A DNA stretch of 64,000 bases from an uncultured Saprospiraceae bacterium (GCA_937929945.1 CALFUK010000039.1:41839-105838), one strand, 5' to 3'. Positions 1 to 9,896 are shown, counted from the first letter of the stretch. A program made the numbers and translations. Notes: generated by a model not told the origin, from the sequence alone.

Positions 1-395
1 CAGATGAGCAGGAAGTGGCCGCTGGGCCGATCAGACTCGCGCTCTAAAGACCAGCTGCCAGTCAGACTGATGACCTTACGGCTGTGCTTACTGATGTCTT
101 TGATCTCGAAGCTGAGCTGACCCATGGTAGCCCTGTCTGGGTAGACGCGCTTATAGCGAGCGATGGTCTCATCCCAGCCTCTGGTGATGCCAGACGAACC
201 GCCAAACTGCAGCTCATCAGAATTCCAATAAGAAGTCATAAAGGCATCGATGTCACCCGCATTCCAGTCTTGCTGCTGCTGCATGAGGATCTGGCTAACT
301 TTATTAAAATCCCCATCACTGTACTGCGCTGATAGTGCCAATGAGAAGCAGATCATTATTCCAATCTGAAAGCAAGGGTGAAATACACGAATCAT
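1..395 (-). CDS. NTF2-like (SnoaL/DUF4440) secreted protein, C-terminus outside window
   Basis: Read on the minus strand from an ATG at 395, the frame stays open to base 1, so the 3' end lies outside the window. The N-terminus has a hydrophobic signal peptide (about residues 8-22, ending near LALSAQ). The mature part has a pattern typical of SnoaL-like/DUF4440 proteins: QQQQDWNAGDIDAFMTSYW, then a Trp-rich strand (GWDETIARYK) and SGSW-like end strands (LTGSWSLERE). Such cone-fold domains serve as small secreted enzymes or binding proteins; no reaction can be assigned. It is divergent from the sugar dehydrogenase lipoprotein at 532, sharing a 136-bp intergenic region. Confidence 0.8.
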   Translation of the reverse strand, partial: MIRVFHPCFQIGIMICFSLALSAQYSDGDFNKVSQILMQQQQDWNAGDIDAFMTSYWNSDELQFGGSSGITRGWDETIARYKRVYPDRATMGQLSFEIKDISKHSRKVISLTGSWSLERESDRPSGHFLLI

Positions 396-531
396 ATGTT
401 TTACATTTATAAGGCTAAGATGATCAATCAATCGAACAAAACAATCAGATGATGACTGTATGTATATTCATTGATAGTCATTTGATAGTGGTAGATTTAC
501 TAACTGAATTTAGATAAAGAAATTGATACCT

Positions 532-1989
532 ATGTATAATCGAAAACAAATAATGCTCATCATAGCTGCTCTCGTACTGGTCTGTGCGTGCCAAAGAGCA
601 GGTGTCTTGGATCAGCTAAGAGATGATGGGCAGATAGTCGAGTCGTCTCAGATCGCTCTGATCGATCAATCCGTAAAGACACCCGCTATAAACTATGCGG
701 AGTATTGCTCCGGATGTCATGGTATCAAAATGGACGCATTCGTGGATCGTAAGTGGAAGCATGGCAAAACTGATCAAGACCTCTATAAAGCCATAAAATA
801 TGGTTATGAAGACGAGGGGATGCCAGCCTATGATGTGAGCTTTTCGGATCAAGAGATCGAAGACTTAGTGGATTTTATCCAAGAGGGGATAGCCAATGTG
901 GATGAGTACTATTTCGAGAATCGACAAAACAAAAGCAATGTATATCCTTCTGAAGCACTCACAGTGATGCTCGATACCGTGTCAACGGGAGTAGCAGTAC
1001 CCTGGGGCCTGACCTTCCTGCCGAAAGGTGACCTGCTGATCACTGATCGCTCTGGCAAAATCTATCGGCAGTCTGCAGAAGCACTGATAGAACTGACAAC
1101 TGTACCAGATGTCGTCGCAGGAGGGCAGGGTGGAATGCTGGATATCGAGCTTCATCCCGACTACGAGGTGAATGGCTGGATATACATATCTTACGCCCAA
1201 CCCAATCCTGAAAATGGTGAAGAGTCTGCTACCAGTATCGTCAGAGCAAGACTCAGGGACAATGAATTCTCAGACCATGAAGTGATCTTTACAGCCTTAC
1301 CGTATTCTTCCAGAAAGCTGCACTTCGGATGTCGGATGGAGTTTGATCGCGAGGGGTATCTGTACGTTTCAGTCGGTGATCGCTTCAATCGTGATGTGAA
1401 CCCACAAAGCCTGGACAATCACTGTGGTAAAATACACCGCATCCATGATGATGGGAGCATTCCTGATGACAATCCATTCGTAGAGACAGCAGGTGCGATG
1501 CACTCCATCTATAGCTATGGGCATAGAAATCCTCAAGGTGTGGCCATGCATCCTCAGACGGGCGCGATCTGGAGTCATGAGCATGGACCCCGAGGAGGTG
1601 ACGAGATCAATATCATTAAGAAAAGCAAAAACTATGGATGGCCCGTAGTGTCTTACGGCATCAATTACAATGGCACCACCTTTACCGAGAAGACGCAGCA
1701 AGAAGGCATGGAAGATCCTGTCATGTATTGGCTGCCTAGTATAGGAGCCTGCGGTATGACCTTTGTGAATTCTGATCTATACCCAGGCTGGGAGAATAAC
1801 CTGCTGTCGGGCTCACTCAGATTCAAGTACTTAGAAAGAGCCGTCGTCGAAGGAGATAACATAGTCCATACGGAGAAGCTACTTCCGAATATTGGACGAC
1901 TGAGGACTGTAGAAGTTGGCCCAGATGGCTATATCTATGTGGCAGTAGAAGATCCAGGCTATGTGTTTCGGCTAGTGCCTCAGTCTTAA
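532..1989 (+). CDS. Cytochrome c / PQQ-dependent sugar dehydrogenase lipoprotein
   Basis: 485 residues from the ATG at 532; an in-frame TTG at 523 is possible but adds only three residues. Residues 1-20 form a lipoprotein signal with lipid-modified Cys20 (VCAC). A small cytochrome c domain follows (CSGCH haem site, C59, C62, H63; likely axial Met97 in EGMPAY). From about residue 125 the protein is a six-bladed propeller of the soluble aldose sugar dehydrogenase type (GDH/HHIP family): GGQGGMLDIELHPDY, GHRNPQG, EHGPRGGDEIN and YGWP are family motifs. The family oxidises sugars with PQQ, and the fused haem would take the electrons towards the respiratory chain. It is probably periplasmic and membrane-anchored. 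The usual HxGGR motif reads HFGCR here. The substrate is unknown. Confidence 0.88.
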   Translation: MYNRKQIMLIIAALVLVCACQRAGVLDQLRDDGQIVESSQIALIDQSVKTPAINYAEYCSGCHGIKMDAFVDRKWKHGKTDQDLYKAIKYGYEDEGMPAYDVSFSDQEIEDLVDFIQEGIANVDEYYFENRQNKSNVYPSEALTVMLDTVSTGVAVPWGLTFLPKGDLLITDRSGKIYRQSAEALIELTTVPDVVAGGQGGMLDIELHPDYEVNGWIYISYAQPNPENGEESATSIVRARLRDNEFSDHEVIFTALPYSSRKLHFGCRMEFDREGYLYVSVGDRFNRDVNPQSLDNHCGKIHRIHDDGSIPDDNPFVETAGAMHSIYSYGHRNPQGVAMHPQTGAIWSHEHGPRGGDEINIIKKSKNYGWPVVSYGINYNGTTFTEKTQQEGMEDPVMYWLPSIGACGMTFVNSDLYPGWENNLLSGSLRFKYLERAVVEGDNIVHTEKLLPNIGRLRTVEVGPDGYIYVAVEDPGYVFRLVPQS

Positions 1990-2047
1990 TGTTTTGGCTT
2001 ATAATAAAGTGAGCCAGCGCAAGCAGCTACAGTAGTTTGGCACTAAC

Positions 2048-3991
2048 TTATATTTTAGAAGGTACCACCGTGCCTAGCGTCTTATGTATCTCTGAAAGGG
2101 TAGACTTAGTCTTCACGTAGGCGGCTAATAAAAGCGAATAGGTTTCGTCAGTGTCATCAATCGTTTTGAGACGCTGCTCTATTTCCTTGATGGTTCTAGA
2201 TAGCTTTCGTTCTTTCAGACGCATGATCGACTGGAGCCCATCAGCGACATAGTTTTCTTCTGGTGGCTTTTGTGACTGGAGGTAGAGCTGCTGTCCATCC
2301 CAGTTAGCATATTCGTGTTCCTCCTGCATCAAGTGTATGCAGACATTTCTGATTTCTACGTTTTCATGATTTGTAAAGTGCTTAGCGGCGAAGCTTTCAT
2401 TCTTATCAATGATACCTGCACTCTCGCTGATGATGGCTTTATACAGCTCATTATCAAATGAGTCTAGTATCTCTTTGATATTCACGATGATGTAGGCAGC
2501 CACGGAGGTGTTACTTTCTTCTTCGTACATAAGATGCCCCAGATTGAGCAGGATTCTGATCACATCTCTTTCTTGATATTCATCACCTATAGCAGCAGCA
2601 GTGGTCTTTGCTTGCTGGTGCAGGCCAGGCTTTGGTCTTGGCTTGATGAAGTCAGACTCTTGGCGTGTCGCACCGGCTCTCTTAGCCTGGTACTTCAGCC
2701 GGGACTGAATCATTTTATTGGATTCGTCATTTAAGATTTCTTCAGAGACGTCTAAGAGCTGGCTGCACTGCCTCATGTACAGTGAGCGCTTGAGGATGTC
2801 GGGGATGAAAGAGATGCTTTCGACGATGTTTTTGATGACTCCCGTCTTTTTCACTGGGTCGCCTTCAGCTTCTTTCAGGAGCAGATCTATTTTGAAGAGG
2901 ATGAAGTCTTTCTTCTTCTCCTGCATATAAATCTCCAGCCCAGATGATCCGTGAGCCTTCACATAGCTATCAGGATCTTCTTTCTCAGGTAGCAATACGA
3001 TATTGACATTCATGTCCTGCTCCAAAATGAGGTCAATACCGCGCATAGCTGCCTTGAGCCCCGCAGCATCGCCATCATAGAGTATGGTCATATTGGGCGT
3101 ATACCGCTTCACCAGTCTGATCTGCCCCTCCGTGAGAGATGTACCTGATGAGGCGATGACATTCTCTACACCTGCTTGAGAGAGAGAGATGACGTCGGTA
3201 TAGCCTTCCACCAGTATGCACTCATCGGCTTTTCTGATAGCCGTCTTAGCTTGAAAGATGCCGTAGAGACTGTTGCTCTTGACATAGATTTCTGTCTCGG
3301 GCGAGTTGATATACTTGGGGATCTTCTTGTCCGAAGAGAGTGTCCTGCCTCCGAAAGCTATGACCTTGCCACTGAGATTATGAATGGGAAACATCACTCT
3401 GTCTCTAAAGAAATCCTGGTCATACTGGCTGGTCAGTCCTAATTTTTTGAGGGACTCAAGATTGTAGCCCTTTTTGGTAGCCAGCTTGGTCAGGTAGTCT
3501 CTCTGCTTGACTGCGAATCCCAGCTCAAATCTAGTGATGGTATTCTCTCTGAAGCCGCGCTCCTTGAAGTAGCTCAGGCCGATCCGTTTACCCTCGTCGG
3601 ATTCTAAGAGGTTATGCACGAAGCTGTCCTTGGCAAATTCGTTGATGATGTAGAGGCTGTCTTTCTCCAGCTGAGTATTGGGATCGTAGTTTTTATTGTG
3701 GGTCTCTTCTATCTCTATACTATACTTCTTAGCGAGGTGTCGGATGGCATCGGGGAAGGTCATGCCCTCGTGATCCATTAAGAACTGGACACTATTTCCG
3801 ACTTTTCCACAGCCAAAGCATTTGTAGATGTTTTTCGTTGGTGAGACATTGAAGGAGGGAGTCTTCTCATTGTGAAAGGGGCATAGCCCGATCAGATTGA
3901 TCCCGCGCTTCTTCAGGACCACCACCTCTTCTACTATGTCCTCTATGCGGGCCGTATTAATGACTTCTTCTACAGAATGTGGTTTGATCAA
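2048..3991 (-). CDS. dnaG: DNA primase DnaG
   Basis: 647 residues, normal family length. The CHC2 zinc finger is at the N-terminus (C37, H40, C58, C61 in LCPFHNEKTPSF and CFGCG). The primase core and TOPRIM domain follow, with the acidic motifs EGYTDV (262-267) and DGDAAG (306-311). The C-terminal ~200 residues are helical, as expected for the DnaB-binding region. It synthesises RNA primers for the replication fork. The start is a TTG at 3991: the N-terminus (MIKPHSVEEV) matches the family length and no in-frame ATG lies just upstream. It converges on the sugar dehydrogenase gene (58-bp gap). Confidence 0.97.
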   Translation of the reverse strand: MIKPHSVEEVINTARIEDIVEEVVVLKKRGINLIGLCPFHNEKTPSFNVSPTKNIYKCFGCGKVGNSVQFLMDHEGMTFPDAIRHLAKKYSIEIEETHNKNYDPNTQLEKDSLYIINEFAKDSFVHNLLESDEGKRIGLSYFKERGFRENTITRFELGFAVKQRDYLTKLATKKGYNLESLKKLGLTSQYDQDFFRDRVMFPIHNLSGKVIAFGGRTLSSDKKIPKYINSPETEIYVKSNSLYGIFQAKTAIRKADECILVEGYTDVISLSQAGVENVIASSGTSLTEGQIRLVKRYTPNMTILYDGDAAGLKAAMRGIDLILEQDMNVNIVLLPEKEDPDSYVKAHGSSGLEIYMQEKKKDFILFKIDLLLKEAEGDPVKKTGVIKNIVESISFIPDILKRSLYMRQCSQLLDVSEEILNDESNKMIQSRLKYQAKRAGATRQESDFIKPRPKPGLHQQAKTTAAAIGDEYQERDVIRILLNLGHLMYEEESNTSVAAYIIVNIKEILDSFDNELYKAIISESAGIIDKNESFAAKHFTNHENVEIRNVCIHLMQEEHEYANWDGQQLYLQSQKPPEENYVADGLQSIMRLKERKLSRTIKEIEQRLKTIDDTDETYSLLLAAYVKTKSTLSEIHKTLGTVVPSKI

Positions 3992-4267
3992 TGGATTCGA
4001 TTGTATGACAAAAGTGACGCTATTTTAGGGAATTTTGGTAGAATGAGCTTCTATATCTTATCGGAATGAGTCGAAGTATATGCATGCAAAGATAAGGACA
4101 AGTTAGACTCTCGGCAATAGATAGTGGAGGCCAACTTTTCATTTCTTCTAATTTTATAGCAGCTCCTTCCAGATCTATATACCCGATCACATGCAGATCT
4201 TTGATTACCGTGCAGAATAGCTGCACGATGCCATGCATATTTGTGTCAAATTAAAAACTCATTCATC

Positions 4268-4564
4268 ATGGATTTAAACATTAAGCTTAACAATCAGGGA
4301 GACTTACTGATCAATGGTTATGACGAGTCTCCGCGTATCAGAGATGTCTTTAAGAAGGACATCATAGAGTACTACATCGAACTATCTCGATTTCAAGTGA
4401 TCCGCTTATTAGAAGTCTTGGCATCGATGTATAAGTACGATGAAAAGGCTGACCTGTGCAGCTTTTTAGAGAGCTCATTCTTCTATGAGGGGTCCTGCAA
4501 AAACTTCTTGTCGATGCTCGAAGAGAAAAAAATCAGGTACAATTTTCAGAACTGGCTTAACTAA
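4268..4564 (+). CDS. Small conserved-looking protein of unknown function
   Basis: 98 residues from the ATG at 4268; a TTG at 4241 would add nine residues. The product is soluble and acidic/hydrophobic in pattern (MDLNIKLNNQGDLLINGYDESP at the start, then two predicted amphipathic helices and a Cys-containing tail), with no signal peptide or membrane segment. I do not recognise the family. Coding is supported by codon pattern, an open frame through to TAA at 4564, and a hairpin shortly downstream (4628-4659). It is divergent from dnaG with a 276-bp gap. Confidence 0.6.
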   Translation: MDLNIKLNNQGDLLINGYDESPRIRDVFKKDIIEYYIELSRFQVIRLLEVLASMYKYDEKADLCSFLESSFFYEGSCKNFLSMLEEKKIRYNFQNWLN

Positions 4565-4927
4565 TCAGGATTCAATTCTGCAACTAATGATGGTGTGACT
4601 TAGGAAAGCGCATCATCCCATCCTTATATGCCTCATGCGCCATCAGGCTCGTGGGGCATTTCTCTTGCTATCCTGAGCGCTAAGTTAGCGTTGCAGAGAA
4701 TCTCAATTATTTTCCCATTATTTCATCTCTTTTCATCAGGCAGACATTTGGAATATTTAAGTATTTAAAAATTTAAATATAAGCTACACTCTTAGTTGAT
4801 TCCGATTATATTTGAATTGTTCTATACATCTTCCGAAAAGATTACACTTTTAAAATTGCGTTGAATACGCCGACTTGTTACACCACAGGTCTGCCCGCTT
4901 ATTTATTGATTCCTAAAAGCCGATGAA
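4565..4927. other. Intergenic region without a gene
   Basis: 363 bp. It holds the hairpin at 4628-4659 and then a strongly AT-rich stretch (about 4745-4860) with runs such as ATTTAAGTATTTAAA, likely the promoter region for the M9 peptidase gene. No ORF with coding character was found on either strand. Confidence 0.55.
4628..4659 (+). terminator. Possible terminator hairpin
   Basis: ATGCCTCATG pairs with CGTGGGGCAT (ten pairs including two G-U) around a 12-nt loop. The hairpin is followed by TTCTCTT rather than a clean U-tract, so it is a weak or attenuated terminator for the small gene ending at 4564. Confidence 0.4.
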
Positions 4928-7591
4928 ATGAGAACAATAATTTCCATTATTCTGTGCGTGACTTTCTATACCTTATCAGCACAGCAGCATCCAGAAGAAA
5001 GTCCTGATCACCTCTGCACCAGAGTCTGTGCAGGCCAAGAGTTTAGACCTAATCCCATACCAGAAGCTGTAAGATGGAATAGCTCAAGAGCTCAGTCTTG
5101 TCTTCATGAGACACTGGAAGAATTTGCTTTACTCAGCACCACGGCTCTCTTTCAGTATTTAGTAAGTGAAGATGACCCATTTACTTGTGTCTATCGTAAT
5201 ATTGCTGCATATAACAATGAGTATAGCTCCCAGGTATTTTCTAATGCCAATGTGAACTATATCTCTCAGCAAGCCGTAGCCTATGCCCAGCAATTCAATG
5301 GTCAAAATGACAATGGCCTCTATGCATTAATCACCTACCTCAGTGTCGCCTCTCAGATGGCTCAATACTATCAAAGTGATATCACGTATACTCCTGCTAC
5401 CTGGTCTAATATAGAATCAGCCTGTGTAGCTGTAGCCACCAATCCTAACAGTCTGGCAGAGACAGCTCTCAGTCTCAGAATAGTCGCTGAGATGATGAAT
5501 GCAGCTGCCCGTCCACCGATTAATGGCAATCAAGCTATATTATCATTTGCGGAGCAGCTATTACAGAATTTAGCTTCAGGGTCTTACAATAATCAGTCGA
5601 ACTATTACAACTATTACTATTGCTACTACTTCTTATTAGATATCTACTTCCGATACGCTCCAGAGAATGATGCTTTTATTGACGCGCTGCTGGCTCAGCC
5701 ATCCCCGATTACAGCACTGGCCGATGTAGCGACTAATGAAGAATTACTCGATGACTCATATGTGTATTTTGACGACCTGTCTGCTTTCAGTGTGACCGCC
5801 TTAGCCAGACTTGCAGATTTTCCTGAGCTACAGGGAGCCGTAGGTCCAGCATTGCTTAGCATCACGGATCATTATGAGCAGACGACACCACAGTGGACTA
5901 AGGCTGCGATCGCTTTAGCCAGTAATGGGCTGCCTTTCGCTATGACAGAGCAGGAGATTATTCAGGCCATTGAGGCCGAGCTATTTCCGCATACCTACGA
6001 ATTTGACGATGGGCGCTTCTCTGTCTCTACTCCCTTAGCTTATGATGAGGTGCTGGCGCTGTACCAAGCCTCTCAGGAGGTGAAGTCGCAGTTCTTCAGG
6101 CTTCTCCAGGATGATACACCTGTAGCGGGCGATACGAATGACACACTCTTCATCAAGCTGCACGGCACGAGAGATTCATATCGAGAGTTCAATGGCGTTC
6201 TTTTTGGCATTGACTATCCTAATTCTGGTGGCGTATACATTGAAGATTACGCGACATTCTACACGTACCAGCGCAGAGCTGATGAGAGCACCTATACCTT
6301 AGAAGAGCTCTTCAGGCACGAGTACACGCACTACCTCCAGGGCCGGTACATCATCCCTGGTACCTGGGGTGCGAGCCCTATGTACGACAACAGCCGCATG
6401 GTATGGTTTGAGGAGGGTATGGCTCAGTTCTTAGCGGGCAGTACGATCAGTGATGGTGTGAAGAATCTGGAGCTGATCAGAGATCGAATAATGGCAAGAG
6501 GAGACGTCATTGACCTGAACACCGTGCTCAGTTCCAGCTACAGCAGTGGTAATTCGGATGCGTTCTACATCTTCGGGTCGATGCTGTGGTCATCTTGGTA
6601 TCAAGAAGATTATACCAGAATAAAGGAGATGTTTGATTATCTGAGGAATTCGGACCTGTCAGCATTTGATACAGCCGTAGCTCAGTCCAAAGCCAGTGCA
6701 ACAGAAAATACCCAGTACATCAATTATGTAGCTGCAAGTGTGATGGACGATGCGCAGTGGATCGTACCAGTCAGTGAGCTCTTAGAGCAGGATGACATTT
6801 CATTCGCAGGGATCAGTCAGATCGAGTCAGAGCTCACTTCAGTGGATTCAGCACTTAGCGTCATCAGTTCGGATATAAATGTCATCTCTGTCCCGCAGCG
6901 ATATACCATCACTTCAACTTATCAGCTGCCGTCTCCTATCAATGATTTAGATCAACTCAGGTCTGCTTTAGAGGATAAACTCGATGAGATTTTACTCGAC
7001 GTGCGTGCAGCATCTGACATAAATGCCTTCGATTATAGTCATGCCTACTTCAAGAATCTTATGACAGGCCAAACACCTTCCGCCACCTTTGTATTCAGTG
7101 GTCCGATCAACGACGCCTGTGCTGTGCCTGATATTGATGAGGTATTAGTCGAGAACTTTACAAATTATATCCTGCTCTACACGCCTGATATATCACCTAT
7201 GAGGCACCAGTATCGCTATAAGGAGAAGACCAGCACTGAGTGGTCGCTGCTCAATCAGACCCGCTTCTCTCCAGAATCTGTGATCAACCTCAGCTCTATG
7301 AATGGCTATGACTTTCAGGTGCAATATGAATGTGGGGAGGATATCTGGAGTGGATTTTCAGAATCCAAAGAAATTTACCCCTGTCCTGACTTTATAGAGG
7401 TGACTATGCCGACCTTGGCCAATGATCAGAAATTCTTCGCTGCTAATACCCTGATGTCCAGCAGTGTTATCTCTTCAGGGCTTGACATTGGCTTTACGGC
7501 TGGCACATCGATCGAGTTGCTGCCCCGTTTTGAAGTGATGCCAGGATCTAAGCTGGAGCTGAATGTGAATAATTGTCGGGAGAAACAGTAG
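4928..7591 (+). CDS. Secreted M9-family (collagenase-like) metalloprotease with C-terminal 3-coathanger stack
   Basis: 887 residues. A signal peptide is visible at 1-19 (ends LSAQ). Residues ~40-370 resemble the helical N-terminal activator region of M9 peptidases (many Tyr/Gln/Asn-rich helices). The catalytic zinc site is HEYTH at H464-H468, with WFEEGMAQF placing the third ligand at E496. The 28-residue spacing from H468 equals that in clostridial collagenases. A fibronectin-like segment follows near 730-815. The last ~45 residues (FTAGTSIELLPRFEVMPGS) match the 3-coathanger stack C-terminal domain. Role: extracellular degradation of collagen-like or other structural protein; true collagenase activity is not provable here. 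The gene stands alone, with tRNA-Arg downstream. Confidence 0.85.
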   Translation: MRTIISIILCVTFYTLSAQQHPEESPDHLCTRVCAGQEFRPNPIPEAVRWNSSRAQSCLHETLEEFALLSTTALFQYLVSEDDPFTCVYRNIAAYNNEYSSQVFSNANVNYISQQAVAYAQQFNGQNDNGLYALITYLSVASQMAQYYQSDITYTPATWSNIESACVAVATNPNSLAETALSLRIVAEMMNAAARPPINGNQAILSFAEQLLQNLASGSYNNQSNYYNYYYCYYFLLDIYFRYAPENDAFIDALLAQPSPITALADVATNEELLDDSYVYFDDLSAFSVTALARLADFPELQGAVGPALLSITDHYEQTTPQWTKAAIALASNGLPFAMTEQEIIQAIEAELFPHTYEFDDGRFSVSTPLAYDEVLALYQASQEVKSQFFRLLQDDTPVAGDTNDTLFIKLHGTRDSYREFNGVLFGIDYPNSGGVYIEDYATFYTYQRRADESTYTLEELFRHEYTHYLQGRYIIPGTWGASPMYDNSRMVWFEEGMAQFLAGSTISDGVKNLELIRDRIMARGDVIDLNTVLSSSYSSGNSDAFYIFGSMLWSSWYQEDYTRIKEMFDYLRNSDLSAFDTAVAQSKASATENTQYINYVAASVMDDAQWIVPVSELLEQDDISFAGISQIESELTSVDSALSVISSDINVISVPQRYTITSTYQLPSPINDLDQLRSALEDKLDEILLDVRAASDINAFDYSHAYFKNLMTGQTPSATFVFSGPINDACAVPDIDEVLVENFTNYILLYTPDISPMRHQYRYKEKTSTEWSLLNQTRFSPESVINLSSMNGYDFQVQYECGEDIWSGFSESKEIYPCPDFIEVTMPTLANDQKFFAANTLMSSSVISSGLDIGFTAGTSIELLPRFEVMPGSKLELNVNNCREKQ

Positions 7592-7691
7592 AAAAAGGCC
7601 TCTCACTGCAGTACTCAATGGAGAAAACTTGCATATTCATGAAGTCTCTGATTTTTTATTTGCGAATGTTTCATCATGTGTCAGAAAGGTA

Positions 7692-7699
7692 TATCTTTG
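7692..7699 (+). promoter_or_regulatory. -7 promoter element of tRNA-Arg
   Basis: TATCTTTG matches the Bacteroidota sigma-70 -7 consensus TAnnTTTG and ends 17 bp before the first tRNA base. I see no good -33 TTTG at the usual distance. Confidence 0.55.
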
Positions 7700-7716
7700 C
7701 ACTCGCTTTCCAAAAC

Positions 7717-7790
7717 GGCCCCGTAGCTCAACTGGATAGAGCAGCTGACTTCTAATCAGCAGGTTGCACGTTCGAGTCGTGCCGGGGTCA
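7717..7790 (+). tRNA. tRNA-Arg (anticodon TCT)
   Basis: A complete 74-nt cloverleaf. The acceptor stem GGCCCCG pairs with CGGGGTC (one G-U), with discriminator A at 7790. The D arm is GCTC/GAGC. The anticodon arm GCTGA-CTTCTAA-TCAGC places TCT at positions 34-36. The T arm GCACG-TTCGAGT-CGTGC is perfect. No CCA is encoded, so it is added post-transcriptionally. It reads AGA/AGG codons. Confidence 0.96.
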
Positions 7791-8531
7791 CATCTTCCTT
7801 ATCATCCGACATTCACACTAATTATCAGGTGGAGATTGTCTTACATCTTTACAAGACGGCATCTATATCATGTATGTGCTTTTTTAAACTGCAGATTGCT
7901 TTATCATCGGATGGTGCCTTAAGCGAGGAGACAGATGGGGTCCCTTACCGCTGACTGTCGCAAGAAGGCGACTGTGTATACGATGACGTGGTGCAGGCTC
8001 GCCCCCACTAACTCGAAAATAACAACTTGAATATACACTCTTGAATCTCATCTTTATCAGGCTGATTGGCTAATGCTATAGTGGCAGAGCTTGATGCCAA
8101 TATCACACAAAAAACCATTTTCACAAATGGCCGAAGTCGTATATCAAGGAAGATTACTACTCTAAGCAATGGATTTGAGCTTCTTTTCATTGGTTTAGAT
8201 GGCTCTATAAATGTCCGTTTGCTTATTCATATAGTTCATGCAGTGTATCATTGATGCTAAGCTTATCTAATCGAGTGAACAGATCAATTAGTGAATTTAA
8301 AGGAAAAGAATTAAAAACGTGGTGTAATCGCCTCAAGGGTGCCCTAATCTCATTGAATGTGCATCAAAACTATGTTTGTTTACAGGATTTGGTCTATTCT
8401 TACACCAAGCCGTTTTAATTCTTCTTGATCAAGAGAAACTTAGCTATACATGATAAATTTTAGCTGATGAGTGCATTTGGCTCATCTTCTCTACCATATT
8501 TATTTAACAATTAGGGCCATGTGATGTTATC
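7791..8531. other. 741-bp gap between tRNA-Arg and P450 with no confident gene
   Basis: No ORF here has clear coding character. The two ~60-codon ORFs around 8008-8254 overlap on opposite strands and look accidental. A 47-codon frame from GTG 8275 to TAA 8418 (product begins VNRSISEFKGKELKTWC) reads somewhat protein-like but has no recognisable family and could be a gene remnant. A short hairpin (GTCGC-AAGAAG-GCGAC) lies near 7957-7972. A tRNA-adjacent gap of this size could be an old integration scar, but no att-like repeat of the tRNA 3' end was seen. Confidence 0.4.
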
Positions 8532-9896
8532 ATGACGATGTCTAAAACTAACGTAACTGTCCCTTTACCCTACATCCTATTTAATGGAGTACGGCATGCT
8601 AAAGATCCGATACACCTGATCAGCAAAACACTGAATGTTTATGATACTTCGACCTATCATCTGAAAGTAGCCAGATCAAAGAGGATGCTGACACAAGACC
8701 CAGAAATCATCAATCACGTCCTACAGAAGAATCACAAGAATTATGTCAAATCTTCTATCGTAACAGATGTCTTATCCAAATATGCTGGCAAGGGACTGCT
8801 GACGACGAATGGAGACTACTGGCTCAAGCAGCGTCGGTTGATCCAACCAGGATTTCACAAGCATAAGATAGATGAATTACTGACTGATATGAATGCGGTC
8901 ATTCTCTCTATGCTGGATGACATCAGTGCAAAAATAGCCAACGGACAGAGCCAAATCGATGCTCTGGATGAGATGACCAGAATGACCTTGAAGATCGTCT
9001 CTAAGGCCTTATTCAGTTCTGATATCACCGATGAGCAGATTAATATCCTCAAAGATGGAGTCCAGTCGCTGCAAGAGATCACACTGAAGGAAGTGCAGAG
9101 TCCTATGCTGTCAGGATGGAGGAAATTATCTGGATACCAGCGACGGTCCGAAGCTCATCTTCACCAGATCTATGAGCTAGTCAGTACCTACATTCGTGAG
9201 CGGAGAGCAGATCCTGATCCGCCATCTGATTTGATGAGTATGCTGCTGGATGCTCGCTATGAAGGGACAGATGAGGGCATGACTGATCAGCAGATTCTGG
9301 ATGAAATCCTCATCATATTTGTCGCCGGATTTGAGACGACGACTAATGCACTGACCTTCTGTCTGTATCTTTTATCTCAAGATGCGGCAGTCCTACAGAA
9401 GCTGAAACAAGAGGTCAGTCAGATAAAGCTGTCAGACAATCCATCTGTGAGAGAGGTGATGGGTATGCGCTATGTCACTCAGGTCATATCCGAGTCGATG
9501 CGCCTTTTTCCACCTGCTTGGTTTATAGATAGAGTAGCCCTTGATGATGATGAGATCAATGGCGAGACGGTAGCTAAAGGGGAGATCATAGCTCTTTATA
9601 CCTATGGTCTGCACAGATCACCAGACTATTGGTCTGAGCCAGACCGCTTTGATCCAGATCGTTTCTCTGCGGAGAATAAGCATAAGATCACCGCGAATAC
9701 CTTTTTACCCTTCGGTAAGGGGCCACGACTCTGCATCGGAGCACAGTTCGCTCAGATGGAGATGAACCTCGTCTTGTATCACTTCATTAAGCGCTTTGAC
9801 TTTAAGCTCGTAGAACCTTACCAATTAGAACTGGATACGAAGATTACGATCAGGCCTAAGCACGGGATGCCGATGATACTGACTCCACTGGCTTAA
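8532..9896 (+). CDS. Cytochrome P450
   Basis: 454 residues, soluble bacterial P450 length with no N-terminal anchor. The I-helix oxygen-activation motif is AGFETT (A265-T270). The K-helix ExxR is E321-R324 (ESMR), and the meander DRFDPDRF follows. The haem-thiolate loop FGKGPRLCIG has proximal Cys401. The sequence style (WLKQRRLIQPGFH near the C-helix) is that of the CYP102/CYP4-like fatty-acid-hydroxylase branch, but the substrate is not determinable. No ferredoxin or reductase is adjacent. It could feed the downstream acyl-CoA cluster by hydroxylating a hydrophobic substrate, which is inference. Confidence 0.95.
   Translation: MTMSKTNVTVPLPYILFNGVRHAKDPIHLISKTLNVYDTSTYHLKVARSKRMLTQDPEIINHVLQKNHKNYVKSSIVTDVLSKYAGKGLLTTNGDYWLKQRRLIQPGFHKHKIDELLTDMNAVILSMLDDISAKIANGQSQIDALDEMTRMTLKIVSKALFSSDITDEQINILKDGVQSLQEITLKEVQSPMLSGWRKLSGYQRRSEAHLHQIYELVSTYIRERRADPDPPSDLMSMLLDARYEGTDEGMTDQQILDEILIIFVAGFETTTNALTFCLYLLSQDAAVLQKLKQEVSQIKLSDNPSVREVMGMRYVTQVISESMRLFPPAWFIDRVALDDDEINGETVAKGEIIALYTYGLHRSPDYWSEPDRFDPDRFSAENKHKITANTFLPFGKGPRLCIGAQFAQMEMNLVLYHFIKRFDFKLVEPYQLELDTKITIRPKHGMPMILTPLA

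Noticed and set aside
1995..2016. Terminator between the sugar dehydrogenase and dnaG genes
   Set aside because: TGGCTTA/TGAGCCA can pair, but no T-tract follows on either strand.
4020..4238. 72-codon minus-strand ORF upstream of the small gene
   Set aside because: Composition is not protein-like and it covers the dnaG/small-gene divergent promoter region.
8008..8254. Two overlapping ~60-codon ORFs on opposite strands
   Set aside because: They overlap each other, lack ribosome sites and show no family features.
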